From Chara braunii (taxonomy: Eukaryota; Streptophyta; Charophyceae; Charales; Characeae): a stretch of DNA of 20,574 bases. Of this stretch, positions 9,460 to 17,895 are shown piece by piece. A program made the translations under genes and the position numbers. The notes under the pieces are model-generated. The model saw only the letters and a list, made by a program, of their open reading frames with translations. It was not told the DNA's origin and ran no database searches. The stretch covers positions 150,144 to 170,717 of the forward strand of contig BFEA01001119.1 of the NCBI GenBank assembly GCA_003427395.1. Direction: 5' to 3'. Position 1 is the first letter of the stretch. Each line of letters starts with the position of its first letter.

Positions 9460-9935
9460 GTGGCAGCAACGGGCGCCCGTTTTCACTGACAACCCTAGGT
9501 ACGCTGTCGAGCGCATCGGTCCGGCACCGCACCAGGGCAGCGCGGGACCCTCCCGGCCACGTCACGCAGGAGTTGATTTAAATCCTTCGTCGCAGACAAT
9601 ACATGTGGAGCTTCCTTAAGCCGCTCCGGCCGAGTGCACCAGCCATACCTCTCGCGAGCCCCTACGACAGGATAGGGCCTACTTGAGACACGACTTACCT
9701 ACACCTTACGGGAGCTGTCACCTCCCTTCGCTGGACGTATCCCCGCCGACCTACCGGTCCACAGTACGAAAGCTAATCAGTTGCAATCGCAGAGGTGGAC
9801 CAGCCGAGGGCGTTTCTCGTTCGCTGTAGCGTAAGGGGTACGCGCGGTAATACGCCTCTATCGGACCAGCACGCGAACCGACATCTTGGGGGGTTGAAGT
9901 CCCAAGCGCGGTCCGTCGTCGGTCGACTAGGACGC
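9460..9935 (+). repeat. Dispersed repeat family A, copy 2
   Basis: Diverged but collinear with 845-1365 in the same orientation. Shared anchors include TCGAGCGCATCGG near 9507, CTGTCACC near 9716, CAGTTGCAA near 9779, TTCGCTGTAG near 9821 and GGTCGACTAGGACG near 9920. It carries a GGGAG-CTGTCAC-CTCCC hairpin (9710-9726) and a long-range helix CCGGTCCAC (9754-9762) with GTGGACCAG (9795-9803). It is richer in GC than copy 1; many differences are transitions. No protein coding or known transposon hallmark was found. Confidence 0.75.
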
Positions 9936-10198
9936 ATCCCACACACCACGCGCACACCACTTTACGAACACAAAAATAAAACATACACACGCACACGTAC
10001 AAAACGACACAACATAAACAACGCGACAACACTTTTAGCCCATCGGTAGCCGTCCCATAACTTTCCGACGCGAAATCGAATAGGCGCGCGCGGGACTTAG
10101 GATAAAACCGCGCGGACGCAGGGCCTACTCATATCGACTCGCAATGCAAGCGTACGCAAGCAGTCGCAATGATGGCGTACTATGTAGTGCCCATAATC
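9936..10198. other. No gene recognised
   Basis: An ACAC-rich segment (about 9946-10030) then a GC-rich segment with the palindrome GCGTACGC (about 10150-10157). It lies beyond the hairpin-rich leader; no coding potential was recognised. Confidence 0.45.
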
Positions 10199-10404
10199 AA
10201 GCGGTCCCTCGTGGATCCGAGTACCGCTTATGACACTCAAGTGTCAGACTTGAAGTGTCGTGAGGGCCTAACCCTTCACGACATTGCACGGCTGAAGGAA
10301 TAGCCGTGCAACCACCGCAACACCTCCGGCTCTCGGCCTGAGTGTCTCGGTAGGCAAATCAAATAGGCTCTGCGCGAGGGAAAACCCCTCCCCTGCAGAG
10401 CCTA
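10199..10404. other. Hairpin-dense leader next to the PBS
   Basis: Five strong inverted repeats fall within 206 bases. At 10199-10229, AAGCGGT/ACCGCTT encloses CTCG/CGAG. At 10231-10246, TGACACT-CA-AGTGTCA. At 10256-10283, TGTCGTGA/TCACGACA extends with GGG/CCC. Directly abutting it at 10284-10311 is TTGCACGGCT/AGCCGTGCAA with an 8-base loop. At 10364-10404, TAGGCTCTGC/GCAGAGCCTA encloses GAGGG/CCCTC. Directly after an LTR-PBS junction such a region would correspond to the structured RNA leader, where packaging or translation-control elements sit. No coding capacity is apparent. Confidence 0.6.
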
Positions 10405-10434
10405 GGGCTTGGGGTGTCCTGGACAAGGACCTCG

Positions 10435-10452
10435 AATCCCGGCCCAGGACCA
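10435..10452 (-). other. Candidate tRNA primer binding site
   Basis: Two bases after the candidate LTR end the minus strand reads TGGTCCTGGGCCGGGATT. Its complement ends in CCA, and read together with the next few bases it resembles a tRNA T-loop plus acceptor 3' end (TCGAAT then CCCGG). That is what a minus-strand primer binding site should look like. I cannot name the tRNA, and the implied acceptor arm is one base short, so this is tentative. A PBS beyond the LTR, on the side away from pol, would imply a second internal region (a tandem or nested element) or a solo LTR with flanking leader. Confidence 0.35.
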
Positions 10453-10454
10453 AA

Positions 10455-11156
10455 TGTCCGACTAAGAAAAATCATCGAAAAGCAAGAACAAAAATAGAAG
10501 GAGAGACTTCCCCTAAGCCCCTAAGTCTCAGCTTCTGAGTAGGACTTTTGTATGGGGGCTCTTCAACCCATGCAAACATTCATCCAAAGTATACCCATGT
10601 ATACATATATAAGGGTTAAGTATGTGATGATCACTTCTCACGCTCTCACTGGGGTCTCTCACAATAATACGTATATATGTGATCGTAGGCAACCAAATCC
10701 AGAGTCTGATTTACAGCACATACCTGCAATCACATCAATGAACCAAATCAACAGCCCGCACACTACACGGAGTCAACCCCAACCACCTTCAACACTCTTA
10801 CCCCTCGCTTTACCCATGCAAACCCGAAACCTCCTGTCCAACCAACCTTAATTAAATACTCAGTACCTTTGTTAAACGACCATTCAAAAAAAGTCCGGGT
10901 GAAACCTTAATAAAATAACGAAATCACCAGTGCTAAAGCCTTTTAGGTTGAGTGTGGAGGGTGAGTTGAAATTGAGTCGTAAACCGACGAATCGGCAACC
11001 GACCTGTTATCAGTGATAACAGAAAGTGATCCTCAAGGGATCAAGCTGGATCTAGCCCTGAACTTGGATCAAATGATCAAAAAGACCTGTAACACACGAC
11101 AGACCAATCCCCAAGCTAAGATCATAAGTGTATGGAGAATACAACTCCATAATACA
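10455..11156 (-). repeat. Candidate long terminal repeat (about 702 bases)
   Basis: On the minus strand the segment begins TGTATTATGG and ends GTCGGACA, giving TG...CA ends with a TGT/ACA terminal inverted repeat. It is preceded by a purine tract and followed after two bases by a TGG-starting PBS-like sequence. A TATA-like TTATATATG at about 10600-10612 would place a promoter roughly 145 bases from the LTR end. It contains several hairpins, including CTGTTATCA-G-TGATAACAG (11004-11022) and TATGGAG/CTCCATA at the terminus (11131-11151). As the 3' LTR of the pol-bearing element it is in the right place and orientation, but no second copy is in the window to prove the boundaries. Confidence 0.45.
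10600..10613 (-). promoter_or_regulatory. TATA-like box inside candidate LTR
   Basis: The minus strand reads CCTTATATATGTAT here, about 145 bases before the end of the candidate LTR. A TATA box in this position would separate U3 from R in a plant LTR. It is a sequence match only. Confidence 0.3.
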
Positions 11157-11169
11157 TCCTCTCTCAAAA
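11157..11169 (-). other. Candidate polypurine tract
   Basis: On the minus strand TTTTGAGAGAGGA directly precedes the TG that begins the candidate LTR. A purine run abutting the 3' LTR primes plus-strand DNA synthesis in LTR elements. It is short, with nine pure purines, so the call depends on the LTR boundaries being right. Confidence 0.4.
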
Positions 11170-11289
11170 TCTCCTTATAAGTTAAACCTAAGTCTACTTT
11201 TAAACGAGTGCTTAAGCCAAAGGTAGACCAACTGCAGAATCTCCCCTATTCTGGGTGGATCGCCTGAATCTCCAATTGTCAAAATATAA

Positions 11290-12260
11290 TCTATCTCCTC
11301 TAAATTAAGAAAATTTCGGCAGCGCTTCCCGTAGGAAAAGTGCCTTTTCAGAATTTATATAAGTTCAAGTATGAACGCAGGAACAATCTCTAAGTCTGGA
11401 AAGTCAAATTCTGTCTAATTTTCTGATTTAGTAGAAATTTGGGCAGCACTCCCTTTAGAAAGGGAGACTTCCCAGATTTATACTAAGTCAGATATAAAAG
11501 CAGAAATAATCTCCAACTCTGGAAAGTAAAATTTTGTCTAGCTCTCTGATTTAGTANAAATTTGGGCAGCACTCCCTTTAGAAAGGGAGACTTCCCAGAT
11601 TTATACTAAGTCANATATAAAAGCAGAAATAATCTCNAACTCTGGAAAGTNAAATTTTGTCTAGCTCTCTGATTTAGTATAAATTTGGGCAGCACTCCCT
11701 TTAGAAAGGGAGACTTCCCAGATTTATACTAAGTCATATATAAAAGCAGAAATAATCTCTAACTCTGGAAAGTTAAATTTTGTCTAGCTCTCTGAATCAG
11801 TATAAATTTGGGCAGCACTCCCCTTAGAAAGGGAGACTTCACAAATTTATACTAAGTCAGATATGAACTCGAACAACAGTTCGAGCTCAACTTTAGACTG
11901 AATTTAACNAACTTCTTAATTTTGTAGAGATTTCGGCAACACTCCCTCTAGAAAAATGTTATTCCAAAATTTATACAAGGCTAAGTTCAGATTTTGAAAG
12001 TAACTTTGGCTTCCCACAGTTCAATTTTTGTTCAACTCCCTGAATTAACAAAAATTTGGGCAGCACGCCCTTTAGAAAAGGAGACTTCCCAGATTTTAAC
12101 TAAGCCAGATATATGGAAAAAACAAGTTAAACTCTGATAAGTCAAAAGTTGACTAACTTCTTGGATTTGTAGAAATTTCGGCAGCGCTTCCCGTAGGAAA
12201 AGTAGCTTGTCAAGATTTATACAAGGCCAAGTATAAGAAAAAAATTCAGAAAATACAGGA
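11290..12260. repeat. 123-base tandem repeat, eight units, each with a hairpin
   Basis: The landmark GGCAGC (GGCAAC in one unit) recurs at 11319, 11442, 11565, 11688, 11811, 11935, 12059 and 12180, a period of 121-124 bases. Central units are nearly identical and outer ones diverged. Each contains AAATTTsGGCAGC followed by a short inverted repeat: CTCCCTTT-AG-AAAGGGAG in central units, and TTCC-CGTA-GGAA in the outermost units, which keeps the pairing with other bases. The array is in the non-coding 3' part of the minus-strand retroelement, before the LTR. The Ns in it (11557, 11614, 11637, 11651, 11909) mark uncertain assembly, so the copy number is approximate. Confidence 0.88.
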
Positions 12261-12517
12261 ATTGACCTAAGTTAAAAAAAGTTATTACAGAAAATGCAAG
12301 AATTGACACTAACTCCTATGGCTCTAGCAGGTGGCGAGCAACTAAAGCAAATACCCACCAACCTGAGACTCAGACCAAGTAGTAACCTCACTCAGTCACA
12401 TGCAAACCAAACCACAAAGGTAAGTACTCTCACCAACCCAAGTTTATTTCATATAGATAGTTCGTGAATGTTTTTAAGTTCTTCAACCCTTATTTCCCTC
12501 TTACATAAGACATAAAG

Positions 12518-13200
12518 CTGGACCATTCGCCATGGAAACAATGCCCAACTTGCCTTTAAGATATACACGAACAGGTTGCACAACTATTTCTCTCTTCTTT
12601 TGGGCATATCAGTAGGCCATTCGCCATGGAAATAATGCCTAGTCGCACTGAGCTGTTTAATATCCAAAGTTTAGTATTTCTCTGATTTTGTTTTCAAAGG
12701 AAAAGGCAAATATGGGTAGGTGACTGAACCATTTACAACAGAAACAATGTTCAGCTCGCCCAAACTATTTACATTTATACTTTGTATTTTTCCTTTTCCC
12801 TTCTTAATGATATGGCTTAACGCTGGACCATTCACAGTAGAAACAATGCCCAACTGCCAGTTCACATGCAATATATACATAAAGTACTTTCCCTTATACT
12901 CAATTTACTTTATGTGTGTGGTTTTCAGGCTAAACCATTCACCATGGAAACAATGCTTAGCCTTAGACAAAAAATTCTCCCTCAGAATAAACAAGAATTT
13001 AAACCCCTTCAATCAGGCAAACCCTCAGAGTTAACTAGGGTAGCCAGGCCATTCACAGTAGAAACAATGCCTGGTTCCCCAGAAAACAATCAAATAAACA
13101 CAATGACCAGGCCATTCATGGTAGAAACAATGCCTGGCCCTTCAGAAAACAGCCAAATAAACATAGCCCTGAGCCATTCACAGTAGAAACAATGCTCAGG
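12518..13200. repeat. Eight-unit array of hairpins with co-varying arms
   Basis: Eight copies of a roughly 30-base hairpin lie at 12518-12549, 12613-12641, 12724-12754, 12823-12853, 12928-12962, 13044-13074, 13107-13137 and 13168-13200. Start-to-start spacings are about 95-116 bases, then 63 and 61. Each has an inner stem CATT/AATG, an unpaired C next to it, a conserved loop (variants of C-ACAGTAG-AAAC or C-GCCATGG-AAAC), and an outer stem whose sequence differs between units. Outer arms are TAGG/CCTA, CTGAA/TTCAG, GGCTAA/TTAGCC, CCAGG/CCTGG (twice) and CCTGAG/CTCAGG. Two units (TGGA/CCCA) carry one A-C mismatch. Spacers are AT- and pyrimidine-rich and mostly dissimilar, apart from the last two. 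The array lies between the capsid-like ORF and the LTR of the minus-strand retroelement. Not a family I recognise. Confidence 0.8.
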
Positions 13201-13343
13201 CTTTGGTTGACCCTTCCAAAAACATCCAAAACTACCTTCCTCCCATTTTCCCCCAGTTCATTCTTTAGTCTGCTTTCAATCAAAACAAAGTAGAAACTTT
13301 GGCTTCACCCTCACACGTTCTTTCCATTCAGTCTGATTAGGTC

Positions 13344-13462
13344 CTGAAGGAAAAAAAACAAAAAACACTAGTCACAGGGAGAAACTCATGCATACATCAA
13401 TCATACTGCAGGGAGATAGGCAAACATGGGTAGTAGTGAATTATACAAAAGAAGTGGTTTAC
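13344..13462 (-). other. Candidate 119-base intron
   Basis: On the minus strand a donor CAG|GTAAAC is followed 119 bases later by a very T-rich tract ending CCTTCAG|GAC. The length, strong pyrimidine tract and GT-AG ends fit a plant-type intron. It begins 30 bases after the stop of the capsid-like ORF, so it would lie in that transcript's 3' untranslated region or join it to downstream sequence. Not confirmed by any transcript. Confidence 0.4.
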
Positions 13463-13491
13463 CTGAAGGTTCCCTGCCTCCACAACCTTGC

Positions 13492-14327
13492 CTAGGTTCC
13501 GGCAGGAGAAATATCTAAATGCGTCTCCAATTCCCTCAAGGGCCCCTCAGATGCTGGCGGCTCCTCCTGCGTGCGTGCTGGCGACCTCCTCAATCCACCT
13601 TCAGTAAACCGATGAAACTCCACTGGTCCCAACCCACACTCAGGGTGTGCCCTTCGCTCCTCAGCCTCTGGCTCAGTCTCCGGTTCCTCTTCTCTTCTGG
13701 CTAGGGCCTTCCGTCCTCCTCGAGATGGTGTCGCCTCCCTGGGCTCAGGGTCCCTCTGCCTCTGACTCCTCTGACGCCTCTCGACTCTGGGCTGAGGAGG
13801 CTCTGGTCGTCAAAAGGCCTCTCTCAGATGTGTCCTGCAGCTCTCCCAGTCCCGAGCCATGTCTCTGACCTGCTTAGCTAGTGCCCTCTCCGCCTTTCTG
13901 GTCCAGAGGGGTAACGTCCTCGCCCACTCATTTCTCGGTATACCCTGCCCCTGCATGAACCACTCGAAGGCAGGGATAAAGTCTGCCACATTTCCGATTT
14001 CCAGACGGATCGGCCTGCCATCTGGTCCCACAGGCAAGGGTCGCAACTCCTCCATCCTCGTCTCCACATCCTGCCTCGTCGTCGTCTCCGTACAAATCCG
14101 GGCAATGGGCTCCTCGAACCTGCCTGCTCCCCTCAATCTCTCAATCGCCTGGCCACGGTCCAACCCATACGCCTCGCATGCTCCCAGAAACTGTCCAGGA
14201 ATAGCTCGACGTCCCCATCATCGTAGACCNGAGTACTCTCTCGATGGTGAGGCCCATGCCGCTCATATCCTCCTGATGCGCCCAACGGCCTCTGAGGCGG
14301 CCGTGTCCCCTTCCCTTCTCTTGGCAT
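13492..14327 (-). pseudogene. Capsid (Gag-like) ORF downstream of integrase
   Basis: An ORF of about 278 codons starts at ATG 14327. It has a helical Gag-capsid look: VYDDGDVELFLDSFWEHARRMGW near the start, then an Arg-rich helix, a DFIPAFEWFMQGQGIP segment, and a W-containing helix with ARDWESCRTHLREAF, followed by a Pro/Glu/Arg-rich tail ending at 13492. There is no zinc knuckle and no protease. A one-base deletion near 14146-14150 shifts the frame and a TGA at 13810-13812 interrupts it (a CGA codon would fit); the frame stays open for about 105 codons after the stop, so both lesions look recent. The ATG lies about 25 bases after a splice-acceptor-like pyrimidine stretch ending TTGTGCAG, so expression from a spliced RNA is possible. 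It could be an accessory capsid gene or the start of a second, nested element. The Gag call rests on pattern recognition. Confidence 0.6.
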
Positions 14328-14492
14328 GGCTGTCTTCGTAAAGTCAGACCTGCACAACAGGCGAAGGAGACAACAGACCCACATTGGGGTAAGCAAACAG
14401 GTGATAATAAAAGCAAGCCCAGACCAGACCACACTCATACAACATGCATCCTACCTAACCTACACACCCTGCTACTTCTATTATAAAGGCAG

Positions 14493-15041
14493 TCAGGTCA
14501 TCTCTCTTACCTCTTCTCTCGCCACAAATTTCTTCAGTCGCGTTCCAGATACCCAACCCTTCCACTCAGTCCCATTTAGCTCCTCAATCTGGTACGCTCC
14601 AAAATCTCCGACCCGTACGATCCGGTAGGGACCTAACCACCTCTTATCGAGTTTCCTGGACCACTGNTTTTCCAGCGATGAATCGTAGAGAAGCACGACA
14701 TCCCCAACTACCAAGGGTACTTTTCTCACCCGTGCAGACTGATCCCATCGAGCCTTATCATCCAAACAGCTTCTCGCCACCTGATCAGACGCGTTCTGGA
14801 TCCTTTCTTCTATTGCCCCTATCTTCCGTGCTCGAATATCGAGCAGTTCTTTGAATGACAGGCTAACTTCCAGATCCTGGCGCCTCCATGTCTTAAGAAA
14901 ACTCTCGATAGGGAAGGTGGCGTGCCTTCCATACCACAGCGTCACCGGTGCATACTTGGTGGACCTTTTTACTGTAATGTTCTCGACAAAAAACGCCGCC
15001 CTTAGGTATNTTGGCCATTGATTAGGCCATCTTCGGTCCAC
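14493..15041 (-). pseudogene. Integrase C-terminal domain with GPY/F module
   Basis: This is the continuation of integrase after a one-base frameshift. It begins with the usual post-core helix region (TLWYGRHATFPIE, like the LVYG-x-x-P block of plant Ty3 elements) and a long charged helix. It ends with KLDKRWLGPYRIVRVGDFGAYQIEEL, the GPY/F module that binds DNA. No chromodomain is visible after the GPY module; the frame stops about 25 residues later at 14493. The last codons contain GAG|GTGAGA, which resembles a splice donor and may matter for expression of the capsid-like ORF further along the same strand. Confidence 0.88.
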
Positions 15042-15874
15042 TTAGCCAGGAGGCTCGTAATGGTACTGTGTCCTCTCTCCACGAGAGCATTTGCCTGGGG
15101 GTGTGCGGCCGTGGTGTAATTGGCTGCCANACCATACCTTGATAACAGTTCTNGTACCTCCTGGCAGGTAAACTCCGATCCCCTGTCCATTACGAATTCC
15201 CTGACGAAAGGATAGCGCAGGTAATATTCCTCGATGCAGCTCACTAAGACTAACCCGGTCTTTGTGCGAATAGCATGCCCGTCTACGAAGCCAGACAGGT
15301 TATCGCGCGCATCGAAGATATAGTTATAGCCCTGATCCCCAAGCGACATAAACAGTAGATCGAGATGCACTACAACCCCCACCTCTCGCTCTAGCCTTGG
15401 ATGCAGCGACTCTCCTTGCCTTAAACGGGATCTCTCCTGGCAGGGTACGCAAGATCGGCAGAACTTCCCGACCATGTCCATTATCCCATCCCAGTAGTAC
15501 AACTCACTTATCTTGGCATACGTGGCTTGTACCCCTCGATGCCCTTCTGCAATGCCATCATGAAGCGCTGCTACAACGTCGATCTGACGATTCCTACCGC
15601 AGACGACTCTCCTGGGATTCCCCACTTCTCTTCTCACGAAAAGGTGGTCGTCTCGCACTAAGTAGCGCTGCAGCATCCTTTGAGCCTTATCGCTCGCATC
15701 CCTTAGCCGTATTTCGCAGGACAGAAGAAGCCCCAGCTCTAGGTAGATCCCGTCGTACTCCTCTGCATGAAAAACCTCCTTAATCTCCCCCTCCTCGAAC
15801 TCGTCGTCCTGGCTCTCGGGGACTTCGTCCACATTCCCTGCCGGGTTCAACGAGCCTGACTGGTCGAGGCCTTC
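15002..15874 (-). pseudogene. Integrase: zinc-binding and catalytic core domains
   Basis: Integrase inserts the DNA copy into the genome. Counting from the TTG codon at 15850, an acidic leader is followed by the HHCC zinc-binding domain (H97, H104, C134, C137, in the context LHDGIAEGHRGVQ and CRSCVPCQERS). The catalytic core has Asp164 (VVHLDLLFM), Asp222 (FVMDRGSEF) and Glu258 (ANALVERGH). There are exactly 35 residues between the second Asp and the Glu, the D,D-35-E signature, and the HPQ motif typical of Ty3 and retroviral integrases precedes the Glu. The frame is lost at about 15010-15041, after which the C-terminal domain continues in another frame. Three codons hold N. Confidence 0.92.
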
Positions 15875-16141
15875 CTACAATAACGTGTTCACGAGGAGAT
15901 ACATTCCTCCCATCAGGTCCTCATGCCGTTCTACTTGGCCAGACCCTTCCTCAATCGTCCTCATATCCTCCATCAGGCTATGTGAGCTGGCCAGCGNTAA
16001 CTCCATCATCCACTGAACATCTTTACCACCCCAAGGATCCTCTTCTTTAAAGGGTTTGAGGACTAGCTCGGCCCTCCTTTCATACCCATTCGGCGCTTGC
16101 CAGATAGGAAGGCTACACAGCTGGGCACTCGCGGCGACCAC
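15875..16141 (-). pseudogene. Pol linker between RNase H and integrase
   Basis: An open segment continues the polyprotein after the RNase H frameshift. It is charged, has no domain I recognise, and holds one N-containing codon. It ends at a TAG (15875-15877) that is in frame with the integrase segment downstream, so the reading frame is otherwise continuous. The TAG is explained by one C-to-T change in a CAG codon. It probably serves as a spacer leading to the integrase N-terminus. Confidence 0.65.
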
Positions 16142-16713
16142 TTGTTGATGTGGAGACGAACATATCCTTCTTGATCCAGAAATTCATCAACTGGGGGCGT
16201 ATTCTCCACTGCCTCCCCTTCCTGTTTATCCCAGTTGATCCGACTCAGCCCGTCCGCCCGGTTCTTACTACGAGGAATCCGTTCCAATTCGAAATTAAAC
16301 ATCCAGATGTACGTCAGCCATCTGACAACCGTCGGATCCGATGGAACGTAATTCCTTAGAGAGTAGGCCAAGGCGATCGGATCCACTCTCAAAATAAACC
16401 TCCTGCCGAAGATGTAGTTCCGGACGATTCGCAGACAGTGGAGGACAACAAAGGTCTCCCTCTTGAACTGAAAGTAGTTCCTCTCGGTCGTACAGAGGGT
16501 CCAGCTCTCAAAACGCAGGGGTCTTTCCTTTCCCTCCATGTCCGCCTGCATTAGAATTCCCCCTAAGGCAGTCGGCCCCGCATCTATTTCAACAATGAAG
16601 GGTCGTGTTTCCGTGGCATCATAATCTGGTGCTCCTAGCACCAACCCTCGTTCTCGAAATTCCTCCTTCATCCTAGCCACCACCTCTTCCTGTTTTTCAC
16701 CTCATACCCAGTC
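16063..16713 (-). pseudogene. RNase H domain of the Ty3/Gypsy Pol
   Basis: RNase H removes the RNA strand of the RNA-DNA hybrid during reverse transcription. It continues in the same frame as RT but is cut off by TAG at 16714-16716 and TGA at 16702-16704. From the codon at 16683 it shows the Ty3 RNase H pattern: Asp34 in EIDAGPTALGGIL, Glu76 in FKRETFVVL after ERNYFQF, Asp101 in RVDPIALAY, and Asp144 in NRADGLSRI. All four expected acidic residues are present. The end at 16063 reflects a frameshift at about 16070-16110, after which a linker continues in another frame. The identification is firm; activity is not expected. Confidence 0.88.
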
Positions 16714-16716
16714 CTA

Positions 16717-17895
16717 ATCCTGACGGACTAACTTCCTCAGGTGCTCAGTCTTAGCGGCAAAGTTCTTGACGAAGNCCCTCCAAAATCCACACGTACCAAG
16801 GAAGCTCCTGACATCAGTTATTGAGTGGAACGGAACTGACCACTCAGTAATCTTGTCCGTCTTCTTCACATCCGGCCTTCGGCCCTTCTCGCTGCAGACG
16901 AACCCCAAGATAGTCGCTTCCCTCATGCAATGTCTGGATTTGGCCCCGCTCGCCGTGAGGTTATGCTCCTCGAGCAGGCTCAGGACTTTTTCGAGGTCCT
17001 GAATATGCTTCCAGACAAAGCGCCTCACCCCTGGCGAGACTTCGTCGCTTTCCTTCACTGNCGGCCCCTTCACCACCAAATCATCGATGTATGGCTGTGT
17101 GATATGGGAGCTGACTGACTGCATACCCCGAATCATGGCCCGTTGGACCATTGCTACCGCATTGGTCCACCCTTNCGGGGCCACGTTCATGTGGATTAGC
17201 CCTCGCNGCGTGTGCATANCCGTCACAGGCNTGTCCAGCGGGTAGACTGGGAACTGATCATATCCTGAGTAAAGGTCTATAAGTGAGATTATAGGTCTTC
17301 CAGCACAGGATTCCGACAGCGCGTCTGCATTGGGCAACCCTCCAGCATCCCGCGCGGTTACCGCATTCAGTCTTTGCAAATCTTGCACCTACCGCAGCGT
17401 CCCGTTAGGCTTGATAAAGCAGAACCACGGGGACGCATACGGTCCACTCGAATTATCGGCGACGTGCGTACGTATTTTGCCGTCGAGGTAATCCACCACC
17501 TTCCTTTCCTCGTCAGGATTGGGATATCGCGCCCCTCTCATATTCCAAGGCTCATGTGGCACGGTATGGATGCGGATCATAGGTATCTTGTCCACATCCA
17601 GCCTGCCACGCTCCTCGCCACTAAACGCATAGGCGCGATGTCTCCTCTTCATCAACTTCACCATCAACGTTCGCTCCTGAGGCAGTAGGAAGTCGAGTTC
17701 CCCTATAATCAACTTCCCCTCGTTCCCTTGGTTGATACGTCATGGCCCTGCTAGAGCACCTTCCCTCGTTCGTCGTATCAACCCTCGTTCCCTCTCGTAG
17801 TATGCTTCCTCATCTTCTGTAACGAGGATAGGAACCGGACGACACTTCTTATCTACCGTCTTGTACTGCATTTGGGAACCCTGCTTGGGCCGTCC
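16717..17895 (-). pseudogene. Reverse transcriptase domain with two in-frame stops
   Basis: This is the polymerase of a Ty3/Gypsy-type element, which copies element RNA into DNA. One frame runs from about 17895 to 16717 with a TGA at 17740-17742 and a TAG at 17389-17391. Recognisable RT blocks in order: ASPWFCFIKPNG (fingers), LIDLYSGYDQF with the first catalytic Asp, a degenerate P-x-GWTNAVAMVQRAM block (Ty3 consensus PFGLTNAPATFQ), YIDD as the catalytic box, LGFVCSEKGRRPDV, and RSFLGTCGFWR leading to the connection region. Several codons contain N. The YIDD Asp pair is intact, but the stops make this copy non-autonomous. Each stop could arise from a CGA or CAG codon by one C-to-T change. 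Confidence 0.9.

Noticed and set aside
12518-13200. CRISPR array as an explanation for regularly spaced palindromic repeats
   Set aside because: The context is eukaryotic, the repeats are not identical and their arms vary, and the spacers are unequal, AT-rich, and partly similar to one another.
13810-13812. Stop codons as programmed readthrough sites in the retroelement
   Set aside because: Several different stops occur within enzyme domains alongside random frameshifts, which fits decay better than regulated readthrough.
13859-14341. Plus-strand open frame of 160 codons
   Set aside because: It is the antisense of the capsid-like ORF, which has recognisable features on the minus strand.
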